From: Acidimicrobiaceae bacterium
GTDB lineage: Bacteria > Actinomycetota > Acidimicrobiia > Acidimicrobiales > Ilumatobacteraceae
Length of the DNA: 32,250 nt
Direction: 5' to 3'
NCBI GenBank assembly: GCA_002698945.1
Contig: NZZV01000153.1
Span: 1-32,250, forward strand
Shown: piece after piece, positions 7,652 through 16,009 of the stretch
How the letters are laid out: each line of letters starts with the position of its first letter
Position numbering within the stretch: position 1 is the first letter of the stretch
The notes under the pieces: model-generated
What the model saw: only the letters and a program-made list of their open reading frames with translations
What the model was told of the DNA's origin: nothing
The model's database searches: none
Position numbers and translations under genes: made by a program

Positions 7652-9247
7652 GTGCCCGACTGGCCGGTGTTGACGACCTCCTGTGATCCCAGATCCGACG
7701 CGTTCGCCGCGAACCGTGCCCGGTTCGACGATCTGATCGACGATCTACGCACGGTGACGGCAGCGACCCGACAGGGCGGCTCGGAGCGATCGCGTGCCCG
7801 GCACGTCGAGCGGGGCAAGTTGCTCCCGCGCGATCGCGTCGACGGGGTGCTCGATCGAGGCACGTCGTTCCTGGAACTGTCCGGGCTCGCAGCGCACGAC
7901 ATGTACGACGGTGAGGCGCCCGCCGCCGGCATCATCACCGGCGTCGGCCAGGTGTCCGGCCAGCGGTGTGTGATCGTGGCGAACGACGCGACCGTCAAGG
8001 GTGGCACGTACTTTCCCGTGACGGTCAAGAAGCACCTCCGTGCCCAGGAGGTCGCCGTGCAGAATCGTCTGCCCTGCATCTACCTGGTCGACTCGGGCGG
8101 CGCGTTCCTGCCGGAGCAGGACGATGTCTTCCCCGATCGCGAGCACTTCGGTCGGATCTTCTACAACCAGGCCCAGATGTCGTCGAAGGGCATCGCCCAG
8201 ATCGCGGCCGTGTTGGGCTCGTGCACCGCCGGTGGCGCATACGTGCCGGCCATGTCGGACGAGGCGATCATCGTGCGCGACCAGGGCACGATCTTCCTCG
8301 GCGGGCCACCGCTCGTGAAGGCCGCGACGGGCGAGGAGGTCTCGGCGGAGGACCTCGGCGGCGGCTACGTACACAGCCACGTCTCGGGCGTCGTCGACCA
8401 TCTCGCCGAGGACGACCGGCACGCGCTCCAGATCGTGCGCGACATCGTCGCCACGTTGCCCGCGCCGTCGCCCCCGCCGTGGACCGTGGTCGAGCCGGAA
8501 CCGCCTGCGGTCGACCCCGCCCAGCTCACGGGCGTCGTGTCGACCGACAGCCGCCACCCGTACGACGTGCGCGAGGTGATCGCACGTGTGGTCGACGGCT
8601 CGCGGTTCAGCGAGTTCAAGCAGAACTACGGCAGCACCCTCGTCACCGGCTTCGCCCACATCTGGGGGCACCCGGTCGGCATCGTCGCCAACAACGGCAT
8701 CCTGTTCGGCGAGTCGGCGCAAAAGGGTGCGCACTTCATCGAGCTGTGCGACCGACGCGGTATCCCGCTCGTGTTCCTCCAGAACATCTCCGGGTTCATG
8801 GTGGGTCGCGACTACGAGAATGCCGGCATCGCCAAACACGGCGCCAAGATGGTCACCGCCGTCGCCACCTGTCGGGTGCCGAAGCTGACGGTGGTGATCG
8901 GCGGATCGTTCGGTGCCGGCAACTATTCGATGTGTGGGCGCGCCTATTCGCCCCGATTCCTCTGGATGTGGCCGAACGCCCGCATCTCGGTGATGGGGGG
9001 CGAGCAGGCGGCCTCGGTGCTGGCGACCGTTCGCGGAGACTTCGAGTCGCCGGAGGCCGAGGAGGCGTTCAAGGCGCCGATTCGCGAGCAGTACGAGCGT
9101 CAGGGCCATCCCTACTACTCGACCGCCCGGCTGTGGGACGACGGCATCATCGAACCCGACCAGACCCGCGACGTGCTCGGCCTCGCCCTCGCGACCGTCG
9201 GCGGTGCGCCGCTCGACGACGTCGCCTGGGGCGTCTTCCGGATGTGA
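7652..9247 (+). CDS. liuB: Methylcrotonyl-CoA carboxylase beta (carboxyltransferase) subunit
   Basis: Transfers the carboxyl group from carboxybiotin to 3-methylcrotonyl-CoA in leucine breakdown. The 531-aa protein has both crotonase-like carboxyltransferase halves. The N-terminal half has [46 protein letters not shown] and [16 protein letters not shown]. The C-terminal half has [29 protein letters not shown] and [16 protein letters not shown] followed by [10 protein letters not shown]. The pattern SGGAFLP with [16 protein letters not shown] is that of methylcrotonyl-CoA carboxylases rather than propionyl-CoA carboxylases; a geranyl-CoA substrate cannot be fully excluded. Its stop overlaps the alpha-subunit start by one base (TGATG), so the two are cotranslated. 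Confidence 0.92.
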   Translation: MPDWPVLTTSCDPRSDAFAANRARFDDLIDDLRTVTAATRQGGSERSRARHVERGKLLPRDRVDGVLDRGTSFLELSGLAAHDMYDGEAPAAGIITGVGQVSGQRCVIVANDATVKGGTYFPVTVKKHLRAQEVAVQNRLPCIYLVDSGGAFLPEQDDVFPDREHFGRIFYNQAQMSSKGIAQIAAVLGSCTAGGAYVPAMSDEAIIVRDQGTIFLGGPPLVKAATGEEVSAEDLGGGYVHSHVSGVVDHLAEDDRHALQIVRDIVATLPAPSPPPWTVVEPEPPAVDPAQLTGVVSTDSRHPYDVREVIARVVDGSRFSEFKQNYGSTLVTGFAHIWGHPVGIVANNGILFGESAQKGAHFIELCDRRGIPLVFLQNISGFMVGRDYENAGIAKHGAKMVTAVATCRVPKLTVVIGGSFGAGNYSMCGRAYSPRFLWMWPNARISVMGGEQAASVLATVRGDFESPEAEEAFKAPIREQYERQGHPYYSTARLWDDGIIEPDQTRDVLGLALATVGGAPLDDVAWGVFRM

Positions 9248-11256
9248 TGACGATGACGTGGGCTCTCACCGCACCGTTCGACACGGTCCTGATCGCGAAC
9301 CGTGGCGAGATCGCCGTGCGTGTCGCTCGCACGTTGAGCGAACTCGGGATCTCGTCGGTCGCGGTGTACACCGATGCCGACGCGGGCGGTGTGCACCGGC
9401 GCGCCGCCGACCGATCGGTTCGTATCGGGTCGTACCTGTCGGTCGACGACGTGATCGACGCTGCGGTGTCGGCCGGCGCCCAGGCGATCCACCCGGGTTA
9501 CGGCTTCCTGTCGGAGAACGCCGCCCTGGCCCGCGCCTGCGGCGACGCCGGCATCACCTTCATCGGACCGCCGGCGTCGGCGATCGAAGCGATGGGCGAC
9601 AAGATCGCCGCCAAGGCGACGGTTGCGGCGGCCGGTGTCTCCACCGTGCCCGGGTCCAGCGGCGCCGGACTGACCGATACCGCGCTGGCCGACGCCGCTC
9701 GCGAGGTCGGCTTCCCGGTGTTGCTCAAACCGTCGGCCGGGGGCGGTGGCAAGGGGATGCGCCTCGTCGAGCGCGACGACGAGTTGGCCGATGCGATCGC
9801 CTCGGCCCGCCGCGAGGCGACGAACAGCTTTGGCGACGACACTCTGCTCGTCGAGCGGTTCGTGACCAATCCGCGTCACATCGAGATCCAGGTCGTCGCC
9901 GACACCCACGGCAACGTCGTCCACCTGGCCGAGCGCGAGTGCTCGCTGCAACGGCGCCACCAGAAGATCGTGGAGGAGGCCCCCTCGCCGCTGCTCACGC
10001 CCGAGACGCGGGCGGCGATGGGACAGCAGGCCGTCGACGCCGCACGTGCGTGCGGCTATGTCGGTGCCGGCACCGTCGAGTTCATCGTGTCGTCCGACCG
10101 CCCCGACGAGTTCTTCTTCATGGAGATGAACACCCGGCTCCAGGTCGAGCACCCGGTCACCGAGGCGATCTTCGGGGTCGACCTCGTCGAGTGGCAGGTC
10201 CGCGTCGCCGCCGGCGAACCGTTGCCGGAGCAGCAGCGCGACCTGACGTTCGACGGCCACGCCGTCGAGGTGCGCGTGTACGCGGAAGATGCGTCCCGAG
10301 GCTTCCTGCCGACCGGCGGCGAGATCGTGGCGTATCGCGAACCGGAGCTGGAGGGCGTTCGAGTCGACTCCGGCGTCGCGTCCGGTTCGGTGGTGGGCAG
10401 CGACTTCGACCCGATGCTGGCCAAGGTCATCGCGTGGGGTGCCGACCGCGCCGAGGCGCTGCAGACGCTCGAGGGGGCTCTCGCCGACACGGTGATCGCC
10501 GGCGTCACCACCAACATCGGCTTCCTCCGACGCCTCCTGGCCCTCGACGAGGTGCGCGACGGTCGCCTCGACACCGGCTTGGTCGAACGCCACCTCGACC
10601 AGCTCGCCGACCCCGCCGGCCCGAATGCCGTGACGGCCGTGGCCGCGGCGGCGATCGCGCCGTTCGTCGAACGGTCCGGTGAGTCGGATCCGTGGACCGC
10701 GCTGATCGGATGGCGGCACGGTCCTGATCGCTCGGTGCGGCGTGAGCTCGACGTCAGCGGGAGCGATGCCGGTCGAGTCGTTCTCGAGGTCGCGCCGCAG
10801 TCCGGCGGTCGCTGGTTCGTCCGTGGCGACTCGGTGGGGGAGCGCACGGTCGAGTTCGCCGGACCGCTCGGCGACCGTGCCGACATCGTGGTCGACGGGG
10901 TCCGGTCCACGGTGACCGTCGATCGACACGGCGACACCTGGTTCGCGACCGTCGGAGGCGACACCTGGGCCTGCGTCGAAGTCGTCCACCGCGGGAACGA
11001 CGACGGTGTCGCCGGCGCGCACGGCGACGGCGTGGTGCGCAGCCCGATGCCGGGCACGGTCATCGCCGTGCCGGTCGAGCAGGGTGCCGCCGTGACGGCC
11101 GGGCAGACGGTTGCGATCGTCGAGGCGATGAAGATGGAGCACGCGCTCACAACACCGATCGACGGGACGGTCGACGCGGTCCACGCCGCGAGCGGTGATC
11201 GGGTGGCGCTCGACCAGCCGATCGTCACGATCGTCCCCGACGAGATCGACGACTGA
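9247..11256 (+). CDS. liuD: Methylcrotonyl-CoA carboxylase alpha subunit (biotin carboxylase + BCCP)
   Basis: Carboxylates its own biotin with ATP and bicarbonate and hands the carboxyl group to the beta subunit. The protein has 669 aa from ATG 9247. Domains: biotin carboxylase N-domain from about residue 13 (VLIANRGEIAVRVART), ATP-grasp (KPSAGGGGKGMRLV, ECSLQRRHQKIVEEAPS, EMNTRLQVEHPVTE), carboxylase C-domain to about 450, a less conserved linker, and a C-terminal biotinyl domain with the biotin attachment site EAMKMEH, Lys about 629. An alternative ATG at 9253 is possible. The 1096-aa track ORF extends upstream through the beta gene in another frame and is an artefact. Two-gene operon with the beta subunit. 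Confidence 0.93.
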   Translation: MTMTWALTAPFDTVLIANRGEIAVRVARTLSELGISSVAVYTDADAGGVHRRAADRSVRIGSYLSVDDVIDAAVSAGAQAIHPGYGFLSENAALARACGDAGITFIGPPASAIEAMGDKIAAKATVAAAGVSTVPGSSGAGLTDTALADAAREVGFPVLLKPSAGGGGKGMRLVERDDELADAIASARREATNSFGDDTLLVERFVTNPRHIEIQVVADTHGNVVHLAERECSLQRRHQKIVEEAPSPLLTPETRAAMGQQAVDAARACGYVGAGTVEFIVSSDRPDEFFFMEMNTRLQVEHPVTEAIFGVDLVEWQVRVAAGEPLPEQQRDLTFDGHAVEVRVYAEDASRGFLPTGGEIVAYREPELEGVRVDSGVASGSVVGSDFDPMLAKVIAWGADRAEALQTLEGALADTVIAGVTTNIGFLRRLLALDEVRDGRLDTGLVERHLDQLADPAGPNAVTAVAAAAIAPFVERSGESDPWTALIGWRHGPDRSVRRELDVSGSDAGRVVLEVAPQSGGRWFVRGDSVGERTVEFAGPLGDRADIVVDGVRSTVTVDRHGDTWFATVGGDTWACVEVVHRGNDDGVAGAHGDGVVRSPMPGTVIAVPVEQGAAVTAGQTVAIVEAMKMEHALTTPIDGTVDAVHAASGDRVALDQPIVTIVPDEIDD

Positions 11257-11267
11257 TCGGTCGCTGG

Positions 11268-11906
11268 TCAGACGACCCAGAGCTGTTCGCTGCCGATCGG
11301 CACGAAGCCGACCGCCAGGAACGCCCGGATCGATCGGGCGTTCCCCGGTGACACCGCAGCGAAGACCGGTTCGCCCTCGGGTACCAGGCCGAGCGCATCG
11401 GCGACGAGCGATCGCCCCCATCCGCGCCCGTGCCCGTCGGGGGCGGCCTCGACGCCGAACTCGAGCCGTCCGACGAGTCCGGTCGCCAGCGTGACGAACC
11501 CACGCTCGTCGCCGTACACGCGAACGTCGTCCCGGATCGAGCGGGCGTGTCGCACCCGATGGTGGTCGTCGTGCCGGTCGGTCGGCGCGAGACTCGCCGA
11601 ACCCACGCCGGTGCTGCGTGCCACCAGGGTGGCGTCGAGCACGCCGATTTCGTGCGCTGCACGAGCCAGCCACGAGATGTAGCGCGGGTCGTGCGAACCG
11701 CCGAAGCCGTCTGGTGGAGGGACGTCGACCCCGTCGGGCGGCCAGATCGGTGTCGGTGCCATCACGAAGGTGTGTCCGGTGAACGCGACCACGGCGCACA
11801 CCCGGCCCGGCGGCTCGACGTGCGTCACTCCACCGTCGACCGGTGGAAAGCGGCCATCAGCGGCGTGGAGGAACGCCCGGAGCAGCGGATGCACCCGCCG
11901 GACCAT
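11268..11906 (-). CDS. GNAT-family N-acetyltransferase
   Basis: The C-terminal half of this 212-aa protein is a GNAT acetyl-CoA-binding fold: LEFGVEAAPDGHGRGWGRSLV is motif A with the pyrophosphate loop, and GNARSIRAFLAVGFVPIGSEQ is motif B. The N-terminal half (residues 1-100) is not recognised. The ATG at 11906 is chosen because a G-rich ribosome-binding stretch directly precedes it and a TAGCGT -10 (11944 to 11939) lies about 33 nt upstream; the 319-aa track version would overlap the divergent SDR gene. It converges with the carboxylase alpha gene. Acceptor substrate unknown. Confidence 0.72.
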   Translation of the reverse strand: MVRRVHPLLRAFLHAADGRFPPVDGGVTHVEPPGRVCAVVAFTGHTFVMAPTPIWPPDGVDVPPPDGFGGSHDPRYISWLARAAHEIGVLDATLVARSTGVGSASLAPTDRHDDHHRVRHARSIRDDVRVYGDERGFVTLATGLVGRLEFGVEAAPDGHGRGWGRSLVADALGLVPEGEPVFAAVSPGNARSIRAFLAVGFVPIGSEQLWVV

Positions 11907-11938
11907 ACCCCCCGCCCACGAGATCGCGGTGGCCACCG

Positions 11939-11948
11939 ACGCTACGGT
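11939..11948. promoter_or_regulatory. Overlapping divergent -10 boxes (GNAT / SDR)
   Basis: ACGCTACGGT contains TAGCGT on the minus strand and TACGGT on the plus strand, sharing the central TA. The plus-strand box is 7 nt from the SDR ATG (leaderless); the minus-strand box would give the GNAT gene a leader of about 25 nt. Two polymerases could not occupy both at once. Confidence 0.45.
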
Positions 11949-11955
11949 GCCGACG

Positions 11956-12774
11956 ATGGCAGCAGCGATGTCCGGCGAGCACGAACCAGAGCCACAGGTC
12001 GCATCGGTGCTCATCACCGGGGGTGGATCCGGGATCGGTGCGGCCCTCGCCGTCGAGTTGGCGAGTCGGGGGTGCGATGTGCTGATCTCCGGGCGGCGGC
12101 CGGAGTCGCTCGACGAGGTCGCCAGATCGTCGCCGCGGATCTCGGTGTGTGTCGGCGACGTGACCGACGATGCGCATCGAGCAACCTTGGCGACGGCGCT
12201 CGCAGGCCGGCCCGGGCCCCGTGCCATCTTCCACGCCGCGGGCTACTTCCAGACCGGATTGCTCGACGATCTGCCGCTGGAGCAGTGGCGGCGGTCGTTC
12301 GAGGTCAACGTCGAGGCCCGCTGGTTGCTCTCTCGTGCCTGCGCCGGGTCGCTCGACGGTGGTCGCGTGTTGTTCATCGGCAGTGATGCCGGACGCTCGC
12401 CACGAGCCGGAGCGGCCGCCTACTCGATCGCGCAGGCCGGTTCCGAAACGCTCCGCCGAGCCCTCCAGGCGGAGTGGGCCGACCGCCCGGTTGCCGTCGG
12501 CGCCTTCAAGCCGGGGCTGGTCGACACCGACATGGTGCGAGGGTTCATGAGCATCCCCGCCGCGGAGTTCCCGGCACGCGCCGCCTACGAGGAGTACGTG
12601 TCCAACGGTCAGGTCGCGTCCCCGCGTGACATCGCCCGGTTCGGAGCGTGGCTCCTCCTGGACGTCCCGGTGCATCGGTTCGAGTCAACCGAGTGGGACG
12701 TTCGTGACGTCGATCATCACGCCGAGTGGTCGGACCGGCCGCTCTACCCGGATGCGCCGCCGAGCGAGTCGTAG
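11956..12774 (+). CDS. Short-chain dehydrogenase/reductase-like protein with altered active site
   Basis: A Rossmann-fold SDR of 272 aa. The cofactor motif VLITGGGSGIGAALA starts near residue 18 and prefers NADP(H) or NAD(H). FHAAGYF stands in place of the usual NNAG, the catalytic serine region is LFIGSDAG, and the tyrosine is in AAYSIAQ. The family motif YxxxK here reads YSIAQ: the lysine that lowers the tyrosine pKa and holds the ribose is glutamine (codon 12433-12435), so activity may be lost or changed. The late KPGLVDTDM is normal. Start chosen by the TACGGT -10 7 nt upstream. It lies 39 bp before the acyl-CoA dehydrogenase gene, which has its own promoter. Confidence 0.82.
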   Translation: MAAAMSGEHEPEPQVASVLITGGGSGIGAALAVELASRGCDVLISGRRPESLDEVARSSPRISVCVGDVTDDAHRATLATALAGRPGPRAIFHAAGYFQTGLLDDLPLEQWRRSFEVNVEARWLLSRACAGSLDGGRVLFIGSDAGRSPRAGAAAYSIAQAGSETLRRALQAEWADRPVAVGAFKPGLVDTDMVRGFMSIPAAEFPARAAYEEYVSNGQVASPRDIARFGAWLLLDVPVHRFESTEWDVRDVDHHAEWSDRPLYPDAPPSES

Positions 12775-12790
12775 GGCCTGGTCCGGGTCC

Positions 12791-12807
12791 TTAGGCTGCG
12801 TTAAGGT
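12791..12807 (+). promoter_or_regulatory. Acyl-CoA dehydrogenase promoter with degenerate copy of the carboxylase operator
   Basis: The -10 TAAGGT (12802-12807) is 6 nt from the ATG at 12814. The 14 bases at 12791-12804, TTAGGCTGCGTTAA, match TTAACGGGCGTTAA of the carboxylase promoter at 10 positions, including the intact right half-site. In both promoters CGTTAAGGT joins operator and -10 in the same register. Suggests shared control by the TetR at 6950. Confidence 0.5.
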
Positions 12808-12813
12808 GAGGGC

Positions 12814-13953
12814 ATGGCCTGGGAGCTGACCGATGAGCACGAGATGCTCCGTTCGACCGTGCGCGAGTTCGCCGAAGGCGAGATCGCGCCGCACGCCGCA
12901 CAGTGGGACGTCGACCATCACTTCCCGGTCGACGTCGTCCTGAAGATGGGAGAACTCGGCCTGTTCGGCATCGTGTTCCCCGAGGAGTACGGCGGCGCGA
13001 ACGGCGACTTCACGTCGCTGTGCGTGGCGATCGAGGAGCTCGGCCGGGTCGATCAGTCGATGGGCATCACCCTGTCGGCCGGCGTCGGCCTCGGCGCCAA
13101 CCCGATCTTCCAGTTCGGCACCGCCGATCAGAAGGAGCGGTGGTTGCCCGATCTCGTCGCCGGCCGGTCGCTCGGCGGATTCGGCCTCACCGAACCCGAC
13201 GGCGGGTCGGACGCCGGCGCCACCAAGACGCGCGCCGAACTCGTCGACGGTGACTGGGTGATCAACGGTTCCAAGGCGTTCATCACCAACTGCGGCACCG
13301 AGATCACGTCGCTCACCACGATCACCGCCCGCACCGATGACGGCATCTCGGCGTTCGTCGTGCCGGCCGGCACGACGGGCATGATCATCGAACCGCCGTA
13401 TCACAAGCTCGGTTGGCACGCCTCCGACACCCACGGCATCACGCTCGACGACTGTCGCGTCCCCGAGCACCATCTGCTCGGCAAGCCGGGGGAGGGGTTC
13501 CGCAACTTCCTGACCATCCTCGACGACGGCCGCATCGCCATCTCGGCGCTCGCCGTCGGCTGTGCGCAGGCGGCGCTCGAGATGTCGCTCGAGTACGCCA
13601 AGGACCGGATCGCGTTCGGCAAGCCGATCGGCGCCAACCAGGGGTTGGCGTTCCAGATCGCCGATCTCGCGGTCCAGGTCGAAAACGCCCGGAACCTCAC
13701 CTACAAGGCGGCGTGGACGAAGGACCAGGGGCGCCCGATCGGACAGATCGCGGCGATGGCCAAGCTCTACTCGACCGAGGCCGCGATGGACGCGGTCCGC
13801 CTCGGCACACAGGTGCTGGGGGGGATGGGCTTCATGGAGGAGACCCCGATGGCGCGGTTCTACCGCGACGCCAAGATCCTCGAGATCGGCGAGGGCACCA
13901 GCGAGATACAACGCCTCGTGATCGCCCGCTCCCTCGGACTCCCGGTCGGCTGA
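12814..13953 (+). CDS. Acyl-CoA dehydrogenase (branched/short-chain type)
   Basis: FAD-dependent enzyme that introduces the alpha-beta double bond in an acyl-CoA. The 379-aa length, the N-terminal helical domain, FGLTEPDGGSDAGATKTRA (FAD/substrate-binding signature), WVINGSKAFITN and the C-terminal GEGTSEIQRLVIAR are standard. By context beside methylcrotonyl-CoA carboxylase, isovaleryl-CoA would be expected. However, the C-terminal motif keeps Glu in GEGTSEIQ, the usual place of the catalytic base in short/medium-chain enzymes, whereas classical isovaleryl-CoA dehydrogenases place the base elsewhere and have a small residue here. A related branched or short acyl-CoA is therefore possible. 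Leaderless start. Confidence 0.9.
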   Translation: MAWELTDEHEMLRSTVREFAEGEIAPHAAQWDVDHHFPVDVVLKMGELGLFGIVFPEEYGGANGDFTSLCVAIEELGRVDQSMGITLSAGVGLGANPIFQFGTADQKERWLPDLVAGRSLGGFGLTEPDGGSDAGATKTRAELVDGDWVINGSKAFITNCGTEITSLTTITARTDDGISAFVVPAGTTGMIIEPPYHKLGWHASDTHGITLDDCRVPEHHLLGKPGEGFRNFLTILDDGRIAISALAVGCAQAALEMSLEYAKDRIAFGKPIGANQGLAFQIADLAVQVENARNLTYKAAWTKDQGRPIGQIAAMAKLYSTEAAMDAVRLGTQVLGGMGFMEETPMARFYRDAKILEIGEGTSEIQRLVIARSLGLPVG

Positions 13954-13970
13954 TCGGGTGCGTCGTCGCG

Positions 13971-13985
13971 GTCAGCTCTGCTGAC
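13971..13985. terminator. Short hairpin between convergent genes
   Basis: GTCAGC-TCT-GCTGAC forms a perfect 6-bp stem with a 3-nt loop. It overlaps the stop codon of the minus-strand NTF2-like gene and lies 18 bp after the acyl-CoA dehydrogenase stop, so it could act on either strand. No U tract. Confidence 0.35.
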
Positions 13986-14439
13986 TCGACAGCTGTTCGA
14001 GGGTGGCCTTCATCTGGGCGTGCACGGCGTTGATCGCCTGCAGCGGCCGCATCATGACCTTGAACTCGGTGATCATGCCGTCGTCGTCACACGTGATGAT
14101 GTCGACACCGTTGGCGTACTTGCCGTCGACGGTCGATTCGAACTCGAGCATCGCGTGGTGGCCTTCGCGGATCACCTTCACGTAGCCGAACTTGCCGCTC
14201 TCGTCGACGGTGGGCGTCGAGGCGTCGCCGTGTGCGTCGGCGTCGACGTCGGCGAGCGTGGTGCCTGCAGCCCGCAGGTACAGCTTGGTGATCTCACGCC
14301 CTTCCTGGGGTGTGTACACGATCGGTGAGAGGAAGGTGCAGTCGGGATGCAGGATGGCATCGAGGCCGCCGTCGAGCTCGCCGCGAATGTGTTCGAACCA
14401 GCGGTCGATGCAGCCGTGAATGGGATCGCGATCGCTCAT
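13972..14439 (-). CDS. NTF2/SnoaL-like domain protein
   Basis: A 155-aa protein with a cone-shaped NTF2-like fold. The first helix CIDRWFEHIRGELDGGLDAILHPDCTFLSP is the hallmark, followed by KLYLRAAG, FGYVKVIREGHHAMLEFESTVDG and the final strand DDDGMITEFKVMMRPLQAINAVHAQM, as in SnoaL-like proteins and limonene-epoxide-hydrolase relatives. The ATG at 14439 precedes the first helix; the longer track start adds a basic non-family segment. A CACACT hexamer 6 nt upstream may be a leaderless -10. Function not assigned: the family includes enzymes and simple binding proteins. Confidence 0.8.
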   Translation of the reverse strand: MSDRDPIHGCIDRWFEHIRGELDGGLDAILHPDCTFLSPIVYTPQEGREITKLYLRAAGTTLADVDADAHGDASTPTVDESGKFGYVKVIREGHHAMLEFESTVDGKYANGVDIITCDDDGMITEFKVMMRPLQAINAVHAQMKATLEQLSSQQS

Positions 14440-14476
14440 CGTCCCAGTGTGCCCGACGGGGCGCCACAGTGAGCAG

Positions 14477-15877
14477 TCAGGCGGCGGAGTCGATCGTGAC
14501 GTGGTGTCGGTCGCCACCGGCCCGCTTCGCCCGGTACATCGCACCGTCGGCCTTGGCGATCAACTCGTCGAGGTCCCGATGGTGCCCGAGGGCCACCCCG
14601 ACGCTGGCCGCGACCTCGATCGAGTGTCCTTCGTAGACGATCGGTTCACCGAGCACGCTCACGATCCGGTCGGCGACCTGGCGCACCGTGCTGTTGGCGA
14701 GGCGACCGGCGGTGTCGGTCAGGACGACGACGAACTCGTCACCGCCGATCCGGCTCACGAAGTCGTCCGGTCTGACGGCACGCACCAGGCGATCGGCCGC
14801 GGAGGCGAGGACGTGGTCGCCGGCGGCGTGGCCGAATTCGTCGTTGATCGGCTTGAAGCGATCGATGTCGATGAACATCACGGCGCAGTCGTCGGTCGTC
14901 GCCATGATGCGGTCGAAGCGGTGCGAGAGCCCCAAGCGATTCGGGAGGCCGGTCAGATCGTCCCGCATCGCGTTGCTCGCGATCGTGCGGTCGTTGTGGG
15001 ACTTGGTGGTGATCAGGCTGAGCAGCTCGCGCGCCTGGCTGATCTGGCTGATCGGACCCTGCACCGACGGGTGGTCCGCCATCGTGCAGGCGACGAGCCG
15101 CAGGGTCATGTCGAAGTCCGGGGAGTGGGCCCCGGCGTGGAACACGGCGCCGAACCCTGCGTCGAGCAAGGGTGCGGCGACGTCGGGGGGAAGCGAAGCG
15201 ATGTCGACGCGTGCCGGCGCCGTCGACAAGCCGCTCCACGGCACCGGTGCCGTCGACGTGGCCGGGAGCGAGGCGACCCGGTCGTCGCTCGAGACGACGC
15301 ATCGGGCCGAGCCGTTGGCGTGTTGCTCGAACACGGCGACCGCCATCGCGTGCGGCGGGAGCGCCAACCGTTCGACGAGCGGGCGGCATCCGTTCGACAC
15401 CGGATCGTGCGACGCGACGCCGGCGAACACGTCGGCCAGGAGTTCGTCGTCGCGACAGTCGCGTACGTGGTAGATGATGCCGTCGACCTCGGGCATGCCG
15501 AGCGCACCGACCCCGGTCGCCTCCATCGGCACGACACGGCCGTCCCGGGTGAGGATCCGGAACCTGATCGGCATCCAGGGCCGCGTGGTGCCCGTACCGC
15601 CGGCGATGTCGACGACGGTCCGGTACGCCTCGACGACGCCGGGCAGGTCGTCGGGGTGGATCGTGTCGAGCATCTGGAGTCCGATGCCGTTCTCGTACGT
15701 CCAGCCGGAGAGGTCCATCAGCGCCTGGTTGCCGTAGGACACCGCGCCGTCGCGATCGACGACCAGGATGGGGGTGGGCACGAGATCGAGGACGGCTTCG
15801 TAGAAGCGTGGATCCTGGGGCAGTCTCGGATGGCGAGATTCGAACATGGGCGGGCTCGTCTGGCTGGGCGGGAACAT
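14477..15877 (-). CDS. PAS-GGDEF diguanylate cyclase
   Basis: Makes cyclic di-GMP from two GTP. The 466-aa protein has an N-terminal PAS domain (about residues 25-140: YEAVLDLVPTPILVVDRDG, ALMDLSGWTYEN, TIHPDDLP). A middle alpha/beta region (about 150-290) follows and may be a degenerate GAF-like or EAL-like remnant. The C-terminal GGDEF domain starts near 305 with DDLTGLPNR. The active site is intact (RIGGDEFVVVL), and an RxxD inhibitory site (RPDD) stands five residues upstream, so product feedback is expected. The C-terminal DGAMYRAKRAGG is standard. No transmembrane segment; cytoplasmic sensor. ATG 15877 or ATG 15847 are both possible starts. Confidence 0.9.
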   Translation of the reverse strand: MFPPSQTSPPMFESRHPRLPQDPRFYEAVLDLVPTPILVVDRDGAVSYGNQALMDLSGWTYENGIGLQMLDTIHPDDLPGVVEAYRTVVDIAGGTGTTRPWMPIRFRILTRDGRVVPMEATGVGALGMPEVDGIIYHVRDCRDDELLADVFAGVASHDPVSNGCRPLVERLALPPHAMAVAVFEQHANGSARCVVSSDDRVASLPATSTAPVPWSGLSTAPARVDIASLPPDVAAPLLDAGFGAVFHAGAHSPDFDMTLRLVACTMADHPSVQGPISQISQARELLSLITTKSHNDRTIASNAMRDDLTGLPNRLGLSHRFDRIMATTDDCAVMFIDIDRFKPINDEFGHAAGDHVLASAADRLVRAVRPDDFVSRIGGDEFVVVLTDTAGRLANSTVRQVADRIVSVLGEPIVYEGHSIEVAASVGVALGHHRDLDELIAKADGAMYRAKRAGGDRHHVTIDSAA

Positions 15878-15959
15878 CTGGTGGGTTGCGTCTCGACCTG
15901 ATCGGTGGGACCGGTGATCGGTCTGTCCGGTTTGTCGGCAGATCGGCCGTCCCGCTTGA

Positions 15960-15983
15960 ACCCGCCCGCGGGTTTCGACCCGC
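15960..15983. other. Three-part alternative hairpin between dienelactone hydrolase and GGDEF genes
   Basis: ACCCGC (15960-15965), GCGGGT (15968-15973) and ACCCGC (15978-15983) are consecutive; the middle segment can pair with either neighbour. The right-hand hairpin has a TTCG loop on the plus strand (CGAA on the minus strand). It sits 26 bp after the minus-strand hydrolase stop and 82 bp before the cyclase start, so it could be a terminator or an attenuator-like element. The rest of the 132-bp spacer shows nothing clear. Confidence 0.4.
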
Positions 15984-16009
15984 TGGTTCGAATCGTGGGG
16001 AGCCCTCGC

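Noticed and set aside
7966-9246. Upstream part of the 1096-aa ORF in the carboxylase alpha frame
   Set aside because: It lies inside the beta gene in another frame; biotin carboxylase homology starts only after the ATG at 9247.
9115-11799. 894-aa minus-strand ORF antisense to the carboxylase alpha gene
   Set aside because: Composition is Arg/His/Asp-rich with no family motif; it is the usual shadow of a GC-rich coding strand.
15960-16000. tRNA-like T-arm sequence GGTTCGAATC
   Set aside because: The flanking bases do not pair into a T stem, and no acceptor, D or anticodon arm can be built on either strand.
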